Shown: positions 25,590 through 33,837 of the stretch, piece after piece
How the letters are laid out: every line of letters begins with the position of its first letter
How positions within the stretch are numbered: position 1 is the stretch's first letter
DNA from: Azospirillum sp. TSH64
GTDB taxonomy: Bacteria > Pseudomonadota > Alphaproteobacteria > Azospirillales > Azospirillaceae
Length of the DNA: 43,128 nt
Assembly (NCBI RefSeq): GCF_003116035.1
Contig: NZ_LGQW01000015.1
Span: forward strand, 2,720,348 to 2,763,475
Direction: 5' to 3'
Notes under the pieces: model-generated
The model's input: only the letters and a program-made list of their open reading frames with translations
The model's database searches: none
Told to the model about the DNA's origin: nothing
Program-made: the position numbers and the translations under genes

Positions 25590-26611
25590 GCGTCGTCGTC
25601 GATTCCCTCGCCTTCCGCTATCCCGCCGCCGGGGCGGGCCTCGACGGCGTCAGCCTCGATGTGGTGCCGGGCGAGTTCTGCGCCGTCATCGGCCCGTCGG
25701 GCTGCGGCAAATCCACCCTGCTGAAGCTGATCGCCGGCTTTCTCAGCCCGGCGGCCGGGCAGATTAGGATCGCCGGGACCGACATGACCGGCGTGCCGAC
25801 CCGGCTGCGCAACCTCGGCATCGTCTTCCAGAATTACGCCCTGTTCCCCCACATGACGGCGCTGGAGAATGTCGCCTACCCGCTGAAGCTGCGCGGCGTC
25901 GGCCGGGCGGAGCGGCTGCGCCGGGCCGGTCAGGCGCTGGAGCGCACCCGCCTGTCGGGGCTGGCCGACCGCCACCCCCGCCAGCTCTCCGGCGGCCAGC
26001 AACAGCGGGTGGCGCTGGCCCGCGCCCTGGTCTTCGCCCCCGGCGCCCTGCTGCTGGACGAGCCGCTGTCGGCGCTGGACGCCGCCCATCGCGCGGCGAT
26101 GCGGGACGAGATCCGCGCGGTGCAGCGCGAACATGGCATCGCCACCCTGCATGTCACCCACGACCAGGAGGAGGCGCTGTCCATCGCCGACAAGGTCGCG
26201 GTGATGCGCGACGGCGCCCTGCTCCAGCTCGCCAGCCCGCAGGAGCTGTACGACCGTCCGGCCGACCGCTTCGTCGCCGGCTTCGTCGGCCACGCCAACC
26301 TGTTCGACGGCACGGTGCGCGGGCCGGATCTGGTGGAGACCGCCATCGGTCCGCTGGCCTGCGCCACCGGCGGCCAGCCGGCCGGAACCAGCGTCACCTT
26401 GCTGGCGCGTCCGGAGGCGGTCCGCACCGATCCACCCGACGACGCCGTCAACCGCTTCGCCGGGACGCTGGTGCGCGACCGCTTCCTCGGCTCTCTGCGC
26501 CGCTACGACCTTGCGGTGCCGGGCGGCACGATCCTGGGCGAGACCCTGTCCCGCGCCGACATCCGCTCGGTTCAGATCCCGCCGGAGTGCCTGCGCATCC
26601 TTCCCGCCTGA
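25586..26611 (+). CDS. ABC transporter ATP-binding protein
   Basis: Import ATPase of 341 residues: Walker A GPSGCGKST, Q-loop VFQNYALFPHM, signature LSGGQQQRVALARAL, Walker B LLLDEPLSALD, switch His in VTHDQEEALSIAD, and a C-terminal TOBE domain (SVTLLARPEAVRTDPP). It belongs to the polyamine/phosphonate/iron-type group by sequence. Coupled to the upstream permease by an ATGA overlap. Confidence 0.92.
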   Translation: MSVVVDSLAFRYPAAGAGLDGVSLDVVPGEFCAVIGPSGCGKSTLLKLIAGFLSPAAGQIRIAGTDMTGVPTRLRNLGIVFQNYALFPHMTALENVAYPLKLRGVGRAERLRRAGQALERTRLSGLADRHPRQLSGGQQQRVALARALVFAPGALLLDEPLSALDAAHRAAMRDEIRAVQREHGIATLHVTHDQEEALSIADKVAVMRDGALLQLASPQELYDRPADRFVAGFVGHANLFDGTVRGPDLVETAIGPLACATGGQPAGTSVTLLARPEAVRTDPPDDAVNRFAGTLVRDRFLGSLRRYDLAVPGGTILGETLSRADIRSVQIPPECLRILPA

Positions 26612-26672
26612 CCCGCAGTTCCCCCTTCCCTGCCGGCCCCGTCCGCCGGCCTCCCTGGAAAGGCCTGACCCG

Positions 26673-27785
26673 ATGAAACGCCTGATCACCGCCGTCGCCC
26701 TGTCGGCGGCCGGCCTGATGACCGCCGCCCTGCCGACTGCCGGCACCGCGCTGGCCCAAGCCACCGCCGTCGAGGCGGTCACCGCCGGCGACGAGCTCTA
26801 TCAGGGCGAACGCGCCCTCTACGAGCAGTCCCTGAAGGAGGGGCTGGTCGTCTCCTTCGACACCGGCCCGACCTGGGCCAACTGGGCGGCGGAGTTCGCC
26901 GCCTTCAAGAAGCGCTATCCCGGTGTCGAGATGACCTACAACGATCTCGGCTCCGCTGCGACTGTGGTGGCGCTGGACAAGGCGCGCAACCGCCCGCAGG
27001 CCGACACCGCCTATTACTTCGCCGCGTCGGCCTTCGATGCCATGGCGAAGGACGTCGTTGCCCCCTTCAAGCCGGTGAATTTCGACAGGCTGCCCGAGGT
27101 GTTCCGTGACCCCGACGGCAAATGGTTCACCATCCATTCGCTGACCGTCGCCTTCGTCGTGAACACCAAACTGGTCAAGGAGGTGCCGAAGAGCTGGGCC
27201 GACCTGCTGAAGCCCGAATACAAGAACAGCGTCGTCTATCTCGACCCGCGCTCCACCGGCATCGGGCAGGTGATCGGCTTCGCCGCCAATTTCGGCAATG
27301 GCGGCGACATGGACAATCTCCAGCCCGGCTTCGACTATTTCGCCCGCCTGCACAAATCCGGCAACGTGATGCGGGTGGAGGGCACCACCCCCTACGCCAA
27401 ATTCGTCAAGGGCGAGATTCCGATCTGGATCTCCTACGAGAACGACGGGCTGAAGGCCAAGCACACCGACGGGCTGGGCGACGCCGTCTCCGTCGTCATC
27501 CCGGCCGAGGCATCGGCCGCCGCCCCCTATGGCATCAGCCTGGTGAAGAACGCCCCCAACCCGAACGCCGGCAAGCTGTGGCTGAACTTCATCATGAGCG
27601 CCAAGGGCCAGGCGATCTTCGCCGAGGGCTATGTCCGGCCGTCGGTGCCCGGTATCGCCCTGCCGGCCGACATCGCCGCGAAGCTGCCGCCGGCCCCGCA
27701 GGTCCGTCCCCTCGACGTCAAGGCGGCGGCGGCGCGCAAGGCGGCGGTCGATGCCGGCTGGACCAAGGCGGCTCTCGACAAATGA
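26673..27785 (+). CDS. ABC transporter solute-binding protein
   Basis: Periplasmic receptor of 370 residues. Signal peptide of ~30 residues ending in GTALAQA. The mature protein starts with a charged segment and LVVSFDTGPTWANWAAEFAA, then YNDLGSAATVVALDKARNRP and FVVNTKLVKEVPKSWADLLK, which place it among the family-1/6 receptors related to iron, phosphonate and thiamine receptors. A Sec-secreted, non-lipidated protein. The start at 26673 follows a GGAAAGG-like site by 7-10 bases. Its ligand may be inferred only from the DeoR control, which hints at a sugar- or polyol-derived compound. Confidence 0.88.
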   Translation: MKRLITAVALSAAGLMTAALPTAGTALAQATAVEAVTAGDELYQGERALYEQSLKEGLVVSFDTGPTWANWAAEFAAFKKRYPGVEMTYNDLGSAATVVALDKARNRPQADTAYYFAASAFDAMAKDVVAPFKPVNFDRLPEVFRDPDGKWFTIHSLTVAFVVNTKLVKEVPKSWADLLKPEYKNSVVYLDPRSTGIGQVIGFAANFGNGGDMDNLQPGFDYFARLHKSGNVMRVEGTTPYAKFVKGEIPIWISYENDGLKAKHTDGLGDAVSVVIPAEASAAAPYGISLVKNAPNPNAGKLWLNFIMSAKGQAIFAEGYVRPSVPGIALPADIAAKLPPAPQVRPLDVKAAAARKAAVDAGWTKAALDK

Positions 27786-27825
27786 CCGCCACCCGCCCCG
27801 GCATCGCTCGCTCAGGGTCCGGATC

Positions 27826-28656
27826 ATGAGCGGATCGCCCATTCTCCGTCTGCTGCTGGCGGTGCCGGGGCTGGCGCTGCTGATTCTCTTCTTCCTGCTG
27901 CCGCTGGGCGCCGTGGCATGGCAGGCCCTGGCCGGAGACGCCATCCAGCGCGTCTTCGCCCAGGGCGACCTGCTGGCGGCGCTGGGCAACTCGCTGCTGC
28001 TGGGTTTGGAGGCGGGACTGGCCTCGGTGGTGCTGGGCGTGGCCGTCGCCCTGCATCTCGCCCGCCTGCCCCCGGGCCGCCGCGCCCTGCTTCAGGTGGT
28101 CATCGCCCTGCCGCTGACCTTTTCCGGCCTGATCGTCGCCTACGGCTTCATCCTGCTGCTCGGCCGCGCCGGCTTCGCCACGCTGCTGCTGGCGGAGCTG
28201 GGCGCCGATCCGGCGGCGATCGCCGCCTTCCTCTATGACCGGCCGGGGCTGGTTCTGGCCTACAGCTATTTCCTGACGCCGCGCGTGATCCTGACCCTGC
28301 TGCCGGTCTTCGCCAATTTCGACCATCGCCAGACCGAGGCGGCGGAATCGATGGGGGCCAGCCGGCTGCGCGCCCTGATCGACATCCTCGCCCCGCAGGT
28401 GGCGCCCACCGTGCTCGCCTCCTTCGCCCTGGTGACGGCCGTCGCCTTCGGCGCCTATGGCACGGCGCTGGCGCTGGTCGGTACCCAGATCAACATCCTT
28501 CCCCTGCGGCTCTACAGCCTGATCGCCGATGCCGGCGCCGATTTTCCGCTGGCCGCCGCGCTGTCGGTGCTGCTGCTGGCCGTCTGTTCCTTCCTGATGG
28601 CGGTGGCGGAGATCGCCGCCGCCCGTTCCGAGGCCGATCACCATGTTCGAACTTGA
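27826..28656 (+). CDS. ABC transporter permease (second)
   Basis: Permease of 276 residues, starting with a strong membrane span (ILRLLLAVPGLALLILFFLL). EAA loop TEAAESMGASRLRALIDILA. It pairs with the first permease of the operon, from which it is separated by the ATPase and receptor genes. The final 14 bases overlap the LOG-family gene. Confidence 0.9.
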   Translation: MSGSPILRLLLAVPGLALLILFFLLPLGAVAWQALAGDAIQRVFAQGDLLAALGNSLLLGLEAGLASVVLGVAVALHLARLPPGRRALLQVVIALPLTFSGLIVAYGFILLLGRAGFATLLLAELGADPAAIAAFLYDRPGLVLAYSYFLTPRVILTLLPVFANFDHRQTEAAESMGASRLRALIDILAPQVAPTVLASFALVTAVAFGAYGTALALVGTQINILPLRLYSLIADAGADFPLAAALSVLLLAVCSFLMAVAEIAAARSEADHHVRT

Positions 28657-29287
28657 CCGCGACACCAACCGCCTGCACCACGCCGGCCGTCTCTTCGATC
28701 CCGCCACCCGGAGCTGGAGCGCCGCACCCCAGCCCGCCGGGACGCAGGCGCTCGGACCGGAAGAGGCGTTGCACTGGCTCCAGACCCGGGGCGGCCATCC
28801 CCTGCGGGCGCCGGTCGGGGTGATCGGCCCAAACGAGGCGACCGATGCCGCCCTGGGCGCTGCCCGCGCCACCGGCGCCATCCTCGCACGCTGTGGCCTG
28901 ACTCTGTTGTGCGGCGGTCGCCAGGGGGTGATGGAGGCGGCCTGCCGTGGCGCGGCGGAGGCGGACGGCCTGAGCATCGCCCTGCTGCCGGGCGCCGATC
29001 CCGCCACCGCCAACCCCTATGCCGGCATCGTGCTGGCGTCCGGCATCGGCGAGGCGCGCAATGCGCTGATCGCCCAAGCCAGCCACTGTATGATCGCGGT
29101 CGGCGACAGCTATGGCACCCTGTCGGAGGTGGCGCTGGGCCTGCGCCTGGGCAAGACCGTCTTCGGGTTGGCCGGCGCCGCAACGGTCGAAGGGGTGCGA
29201 CATCTCGCCGACCCCGCCGCCCTGCCGGAGGCGCTCGCCGCCCATCTGTTCGGGCTGGACGCGCCCATCGTCCCGGTGCGGGCATAG
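28643..29287 (+). CDS. LOG/TIGR00725-family protein (Rossmann-fold, nucleotide-hydrolase-like)
   Basis: Cytoplasmic protein of 214 residues. A distinct ~55-residue N-terminal segment (ELDRDTNRLHHAGRLFD...) precedes a TIGR00725/LOG-type core: VGVIGPNEAT, CGGRQGVMEAACRGAAEADG, SGIGEARNALIAQAS and AVGDSYGTLSEVALGLRLGK. True LOG proteins have PGGxGTxxE and cleave ribose-5-phosphate from nucleotides, as in cytokinin activation; here the Gly-Gly is replaced (GDSYGTLSE), as in some TIGR00725 members. The 14-bp overlap with the last permease gene shows co-expression with the importer. The link between the two functions is unknown. Confidence 0.8.
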   Translation: MFELDRDTNRLHHAGRLFDPATRSWSAAPQPAGTQALGPEEALHWLQTRGGHPLRAPVGVIGPNEATDAALGAARATGAILARCGLTLLCGGRQGVMEAACRGAAEADGLSIALLPGADPATANPYAGIVLASGIGEARNALIAQASHCMIAVGDSYGTLSEVALGLRLGKTVFGLAGAATVEGVRHLADPAALPEALAAHLFGLDAPIVPVRA

Positions 29288-29413
29288 GTCCAGGCGGTGC
29301 TCATGCGCGACCAAGCCGGTTGGCTCGGGTCACGGGCTCCGCTTTCCGTGCCAATGACGGTGAGACATCGGCCCCCCGGAAGTTTAGGCTTGAGGGCGTA
29401 AGAAACTGATTTC

Positions 29414-29683
29414 ATGGTCATGCCCAACAAGACGCCCCTGCCAGCCCCTGCATCGGAAGTGGCTCCTGACGCCGGTGAGAAGCTTCGGATCCTGGCCAAG
29501 ACGGATCGGGCGGCGGATACCGGCGGGATCGCCGCGATTTTGCGGCGGGAAGGTCTTTATTGATCGACCCTGACCGATTGGCGCCGACAGCGCGATGCCG
29601 GCGCCTTCAAGGCGTTCAAACCGCTCAAGCGCGGGCCGAAGCCGGCCCCCGCCAACCCGCTGGAGGTGGAGCTGGAGGTGGAG
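29414..29683 (+). pseudogene. Transposase OrfA remnant with in-frame stop
   Basis: The frame from ATG 29414 reads [20 protein letters not shown] and ILRREGLY, then TGA (29561-29563), then continues in frame as [20 protein letters not shown] and LKRGPKP. This is the helix-turn-helix part of an IS3-type OrfA (relatives read [15 protein letters not shown]), broken by a nonsense change. No partner gene or terminal repeats were identified. Past 29683 the sequence is a GGAGGTGGAGCTG-type repetitive tract. Confidence 0.7.
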
Positions 29684-29748
29684 GCGCAGAGTCCTGGCGA
29701 CCTGCTGGCGATCCTGGAGGCGTGCGCCGGGGTGGACCCGAAACGCCG

Positions 29749-29776
29749 ACAGCCCGCCTCGTTGGAGGCGGGCTGT
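29749..29776. terminator. Perfect 12-bp hairpin
   Basis: ACAGCCCGCCTC (29749-29760), loop GTTG, GAGGCGGGCTGT (29765-29776). A very stable stem in the 580-bp stretch without an intact gene between the LOG-family gene and the TauD fragment. The following bases are CAAGTG, not a U-run, so it may be a repeat relic or terminator. Confidence 0.45.
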
Positions 29777-29867
29777 CAAGTGTCGGTGGTTGCGGGGGCG
29801 GGATTTGGCCTTTACCGAACGATGACCCGATCCTGGGTGCGGCAGGATTGACACCCCGCTTCCCTAC

Positions 29868-30390
29868 TCAATAGGGCCGGTCACCCAAAACAGTGGCGCG
29901 GTGCATAATGCGCCGGTGCGGCGAATAGTCGTTCACCGCGTAATGCCGGGTCGATCTGCTGTCCCACAGCACCAGATCGTCGGGTTTCCAGTGCCAGCGC
30001 ACCGTGTATTCCGGTCGGCTGATATGGTCGTACAGGAAGTCCAGAATCGCCGCCCGCTCCCGGTCGCTGAGCCCGACGATGCGCGCGGTGAAGGTCTCAT
30101 TCACGAACAGGGCCTTGGCACCGCTGACCGGATGGGTGCGAAGGCCGGGATGGACGACCGCAGGGTGCTTGTCCCGCGCCGCTTTCCAACGCGCATGGGT
30201 CTCCGGATCGCCGTTGTGCCGCAATTCCGGAACGGAGCGGGTGAAGTCGTGCAGGGCCTTCAACGGCTCCAGCAGACGGCGGATCGGTTAGGACATGCCG
30301 TTGTAGGCGGCGACGTTGCTTGCCCACACCGTGTCGCCGCCGATGGCGTCCGCCTGGAGTTCCCGATTGCGCGGCGTTGGCCTGGGCCTC
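29868..30390 (-). pseudogene. TauD/TfdA dioxygenase C-terminal fragment with in-frame stop
   Basis: The frame reads ELQADAIGGDTVWASNVAAY, NGMS, a TAA stop (30288-30290), PIRRLLEPLKALHDF, then HPVSGAKALFVNETFTARIV, RWHWKPDDLVLWDSRSTRHY and HRRIMHR. This is the C-terminal half of an alpha-ketoglutarate/Fe(II) dioxygenase, holding the distal His (in TRHYAV) and the cosubstrate Arg, but the HxD half of the iron site is absent. With half the metal site gone and a stop in the middle, it is non-functional. Confidence 0.8.
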
Positions 30391-30702
30391 CCGGATCAGA
30401 CCGGAATACATCATCTCATTGCCGGGGTACCAAGGCATGGAGCCGATTGTTCCGAAGCCGGGGATCCTCTCCATATGCGCGACCATGCGGACACGCATGC
30501 GGTCGTCGGGAAGCGGGCAGGTCATCGCCTGGACGGTGCGCGGCAAGGCGCGCGTCAGTACATCCGGATTCGATCCCGAAGCCGACAACCCCGCCTTCGT
30601 ATCCTGGACCTGAGCCGTGGCTTGGTTGGCCAGGGCAAGCCCTGTTGCCACCGCCCCCATCGTGCCGATGAAACCGCGCCTGTCGATCTTTGACTGGTCC
30701 AT
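30391..30702 (-). pseudogene. Leader-bearing gene start fused to the dioxygenase fragment
   Basis: An ATG at 30702 begins IDRRGFIGTMGAVATGLALA, a twin-arginine-type leader ending near ATAQ, then about 70 residues (MVAHMERIPGFGTIGSMPWY is the most distinctive stretch) that I do not recognise. The frame then enters the DNA of the dioxygenase fragment in another phase, giving an Arg-rich nonsense tail to 30097. It looks like the start of one gene joined by deletion to the end of another near 30385. Confidence 0.5.
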
Positions 30703-30726
30703 GAAATCCCTCCTCTTTCCCCGGCG

Positions 30727-31719
30727 TCAGAACTGCCAGTCGGCAGGCACCCAGATATAGGCGCCATCGGTCTTCAGCATCCGGCCGAGGCCCGGGAACG
30801 GAAAATGGAAACCGAGCACGGGAATGCGATCGGCCGCCGCCCGATCGAAGATGCGCCGGCGGGAGGCCAAGGCCGTCCCCTTGTCGCGGTCCGGTCCCGG
30901 AACCCAGGGCTCATCCACGTTGACGACCGGGTGATAGGCAAGGTCGGCCGTCAGCAGCAGTTGGTCGTTCCCCGAATGGACAAGAAACGTCGCCATGCCC
31001 GGGGTGTGGCCGGATGCGACGATCGTCGTGAGGCCGGGCACGATCTCGGCGCCGGCTTCATAGAACTCGATATCGGTCTTGACCGGCTCGAGGCTGCTCT
31101 TGATGGCCGCCGCGAAGCGCACACGGAAATCCTCCGGAACCGGCATGTAGGAGAGATCCGGATCGGTGCGGACGAAGAAATCCCAGTCCGCCTTCGGAAC
31201 GAAGACCGTGGCGCGGGGGAAGGCCTTGCCGCCGTCCGCGGTTCTCAGGTTGCCGACATGATCGGGGTGGGTGTGGGAGACGACGACCACGTCGATGTCA
31301 GCGGGACCGAGGCCGATCGCCGCCAGATTTTCAAAGATGCGGCCGCCGTTCGGACCCATTGTCCTGCCGGCGCCGGCCTCGATGAGAATCCGCCGCCCAC
31401 CGGTTTCGATCAGCAGCGTGTTGAGGTTGAGGGTCAAATGGTCGGTCGGAAGGAATGCCCGCCGCAGCACCGCCTGAAGCTCCGCCTCGGGCGCGTCGCT
31501 CGCATAGATGCGAGGTGGGCCGCCGATTACGCCGTCGCTCAAGACGGTCGCACTGATCTCACCGACACGCAAACGGTAGTGGCCGGCGTTGCCGCTCGGC
31601 GAGGATGCGGCCCGGGCCGTCGCGCTGCCGAAGCCGCCCGAAGCCGGGACGAGCATGCTCGATGCGCTTGCGACGGCGGACACCATGATGGTGCGTCTAT
31701 TGAGAGTGAAGGCATTCAT
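30727..31719 (-). CDS. Tat-exported metallo-beta-lactamase-fold hydrolase
   Basis: Periplasmic MBL-fold hydrolase of 330 residues. N-terminal NRRTIMVSAVASASSMLVPA is a probable twin-arginine leader. Zinc ligands are complete: SHTHPDHVGN (HxHxDH), the His in VASGHTPGM, Asp in LLTADLAYHP and the last His in VLGFHFPFPG. The class resembles quorum-quenching lactonases and related esterases, but substrate cannot be read. The ATG at 31719 has GGGAAG 7 bases upstream; the longer frame above it runs through the LysR promoter. Divergent from the LysR regulator, its likely controller. Confidence 0.88.
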   Translation of the reverse strand: MNAFTLNRRTIMVSAVASASSMLVPASGGFGSATARAASSPSGNAGHYRLRVGEISATVLSDGVIGGPPRIYASDAPEAELQAVLRRAFLPTDHLTLNLNTLLIETGGRRILIEAGAGRTMGPNGGRIFENLAAIGLGPADIDVVVVSHTHPDHVGNLRTADGGKAFPRATVFVPKADWDFFVRTDPDLSYMPVPEDFRVRFAAAIKSSLEPVKTDIEFYEAGAEIVPGLTTIVASGHTPGMATFLVHSGNDQLLLTADLAYHPVVNVDEPWVPGPDRDKGTALASRRRIFDRAAADRIPVLGFHFPFPGLGRMLKTDGAYIWVPADWQF

Positions 31720-31855
31720 CTGTCTTCCCTTTTCAGTTGGACGCACTCGCGCTTCATTCGGATTTACCGGGCGGATGTACCGGGCAGAACATGACCGCTG
31801 AAAGGAAGCGGGGGAGCGCGACAGCCAGCTTGGTGCCAACCATGACATGGGAGAA

Positions 31856-31883
31856 TTGATCCGATAAGCTATGCAGTTATAAT
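31856..31883 (+). promoter_or_regulatory. Sigma-70-like promoter of the LysR gene
   Basis: -35 TTGATC (31856-31861), 16-bp spacer, perfect -10 TATAAT (31878-31883), 24 bp before the ATG at 31908. An inverted repeat AAGCT (31866-31870) / AGCTT (31885-31889) brackets the -10, a candidate LysR autoregulatory site. Confidence 0.5.
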
Positions 31884-31907
31884 CAGCTTGATTAGAGATG
31901 CTTCCCA

Positions 31908-32813
31908 ATGAATCCGGTTCGGCTGGACAACCTCGATGTGTTCGTTTCCATCGTCCGCTGCGGCGGTTTCCGTGCTGCCGCGCTCGAACGAGGCGTGTCC
32001 TCATCGGCTTTGAGCCAAACGATGAACGCCTTGGAAGAGGCTCTCGGCATTCGGCTCCTCAATCGAACAACGAGAAGCGTGGCTCCGACGGAAGCAGGAC
32101 AACGCCTCCTCGATCGTTTGGCCCCGGCGTTGAGTGATATCAGGCTCGCCATCGCAGAGGTCGACGAGTTGAGGGACAGCCCATCCGGCACTTTGCGGTT
32201 CAACGCGCCGGGCCCCGCCGTCGATCATCTTCTCGGCCCGCTGGCCTTCGACTTCATGGATGCTTATCCCGAAGTTAAGATCGAGATCGTCAGCGACGCG
32301 GCTGTCATCGATATCGTCGAGCAGGGGTTCGATGCCGGCGTCAGGTTCGGCAAGCAGTTGGCGCAGGACATGATCGCACTCCCGTTTGGCCCTACGCTTC
32401 GATATGCGATTGTCGCTTCACCGGATTACATAAAAAGGCATGGCCGGCCGCAGATCCCGCAAGATCTCGTAAATCATGACTGTATCAAGCGCAGATTTCC
32501 CGGTGGCTCCCTGGTTACATGGCGGTTTGTCGATGGCGACGACGAGATAGAAATCTCACCCACAGGCCGCCTGACGGTGAGCGCGGCGCACAACGAACTG
32601 CAAGCGGCGCTGGCCGGCAGAGGAATCGCGCATGTCTTCGATGACTATGCCAAACCCCTTATTCTGAATGGTCGGCTGGTGGAACTCCTTGCCGATTGGA
32701 GCCCAAATTTGCCGCACTGGTTCCTGTACTACCCCAGTCGCCGCCTGCCGAGCGCAGCCATGCGCGCATTTCTGGATTATATGAAGAGCTATGATTGGCA
32801 GGCTATAAAGTAA
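31908..32813 (+). CDS. LysR-family transcriptional regulator
   Basis: Regulator of 301 residues: an N-terminal winged HTH (residues 5-64; FVSIVRCGGFRAAALERGVS, ALSQTMNALEEALGIRLLNR) and a substrate-binding co-inducer domain beginning about residue 90 (SGTLRFNAPGPAVDHLLGPL; GFDAGVRFGKQLAQDMIALP). It resembles the branch of LysR proteins that control neighbouring oxidoreductase or hydrolase genes. Divergent from the MBL hydrolase, with a 188-bp shared promoter region. Base composition is somewhat more AT-rich than the neighbours, consistent with transfer. Confidence 0.93.
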   Translation: MNPVRLDNLDVFVSIVRCGGFRAAALERGVSSSALSQTMNALEEALGIRLLNRTTRSVAPTEAGQRLLDRLAPALSDIRLAIAEVDELRDSPSGTLRFNAPGPAVDHLLGPLAFDFMDAYPEVKIEIVSDAAVIDIVEQGFDAGVRFGKQLAQDMIALPFGPTLRYAIVASPDYIKRHGRPQIPQDLVNHDCIKRRFPGGSLVTWRFVDGDDEIEISPTGRLTVSAAHNELQAALAGRGIAHVFDDYAKPLILNGRLVELLADWSPNLPHWFLYYPSRRLPSAAMRAFLDYMKSYDWQAIK

Positions 32814-32877
32814 CAAGCCCATCACGGCGTCGAGATCGCCCAGGCGGAGCAACTCGTAGCCTCGAACCGCAGGACGG

Positions 32878-33062
32878 CACAACGCGCTGGACAAGCTGAT
32901 CGGCTGGCTGGTTCGCACCGGCACCGACCGGCGCGGTGGCTTCGTCCCTACCTTCAGCCGCGCCAGCCATGAACTGGTGCAGAAGGACGCGCGCCTCGGC
33001 ATCGGCGGGCTGGTCGCCATTTCCGAACCGACCGGCATGGCGGTGCGCATCTGGCCGGCACG
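32878..33062 (+). pseudogene. C-terminal remnant of FdhD (formate dehydrogenase sulfurtransferase)
   Basis: The frame reads HNALDKLIGWLVRTGTDRRG, FSRASHELVQKDARLGIGGL and VAISEPTGMAVRIW. These match the end of FdhD (RHNALDKL; RxSxEMVQKAxxxGI; SAPT-LAV). The catalytic CxxC and all N-terminal sequence are absent and no start codon exists for it. No formate dehydrogenase gene is in the window. Confidence 0.7.
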
Positions 33063-33065
33063 CGA

Positions 33066-33773
33066 TCATCCTTCGTTTTCCTCCATCCGGCGGCTGATCA
33101 GATCGCTAGGCCCCTGGAGATGCTCGCGAACCAGGAACTCCACGCGACTGCCCTGCCGGCGGACGACGGCGTCCAGGATGCGGCGGTGCTCGTCGTTGTA
33201 GCGGCGCAGGGTGGCGCAGTCCCGCTCCATCTCCAGCACGTCGTCGATCTTGGGAACGCGGTAGACGAGCTGGAACATCCGGCTGAACAGCCCGCTGGAA
33301 ACCTGTGCCATCAGTCCGTTGTGGAATCTCTGGTTGAGCTGGCGCCATTGAGCCAACCCCTCCCCCTCCAACAGCCCCTCCCCGCTCACCAGCGCCTCGG
33401 CACGGTCCAGTCCCGCCCGCAAGGTCCGCTCCACATCCGCCGGCAGACCGCGCTCGGCGACGATCCGGCAGCCATGCCCCTCCAGCAGGCCGCGCATCTC
33501 ATAGCTTTCCAACAGGTCGCGCAGGGTGAACTGGCGCACCGTGTAGCCACGGTTGGTTTCGTAGGTGACCAACCCTTCCCGCTCGGCCGCTACCAGCGCC
33601 TCGCGGATCGGGGTGCGGGACACGCCGAACTGAGCGGCAAGCTCCGTCTCGCGGAGCTTGGTGCCGGGGGGCAAACGGCCTTCGAGGACCTGGTTCCGCA
33701 GCGCGATCATGATCGACCCCACCTGCTCGGAGCGGTAGGGCTCGGCCGTCTTGCCTTCGGGAAACTCGGACAT
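33066..33773 (-). CDS. GntR-family (FadR/FCD) transcriptional regulator
   Basis: Regulator of 235 residues: a GntR winged HTH (residues ~15-75; GSIMIALRNQVLEGRLPPGT, VSRTPIREALVAAEREGLV) and an all-helical FCD ligand domain with metal-ligand-type residues in LNQRFHNGLM and DEHRRILDAV. The second of two adjacent ATGs (33773) is chosen because GGAGG lies 6 bases upstream of it and touches the first. Last gene of the minus-strand series hydrolase-AbrB-GntR, 64 bp after the AbrB-type gene. It probably represses the importer/hydrolase genes until the substrate or product is present. Confidence 0.92.
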   Translation of the reverse strand: MSEFPEGKTAEPYRSEQVGSIMIALRNQVLEGRLPPGTKLRETELAAQFGVSRTPIREALVAAEREGLVTYETNRGYTVRQFTLRDLLESYEMRGLLEGHGCRIVAERGLPADVERTLRAGLDRAEALVSGEGLLEGEGLAQWRQLNQRFHNGLMAQVSSGLFSRMFQLVYRVPKIDDVLEMERDCATLRRYNDEHRRILDAVVRRQGSRVEFLVREHLQGPSDLISRRMEENEG

Positions 33774-33837
33774 GGACATCCTCCAGCATGGGACGGCCAG
33801 CGCGCGGGGCAATGTTGATGGAACTGGCGCAGGGTTT

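Noticed and set aside
28643..29287. Annotation as lysine decarboxylase
   Set aside because: LOG-type proteins carry no pyridoxal-phosphate site; the name comes from an old family mislabel.
29564..29851. Small plus-strand frame rich in ELEVE repeats as a real gene
   Set aside because: It continues the broken transposase text, then a repetitive tract and a hairpin; no start with a ribosome site and no family similarity.
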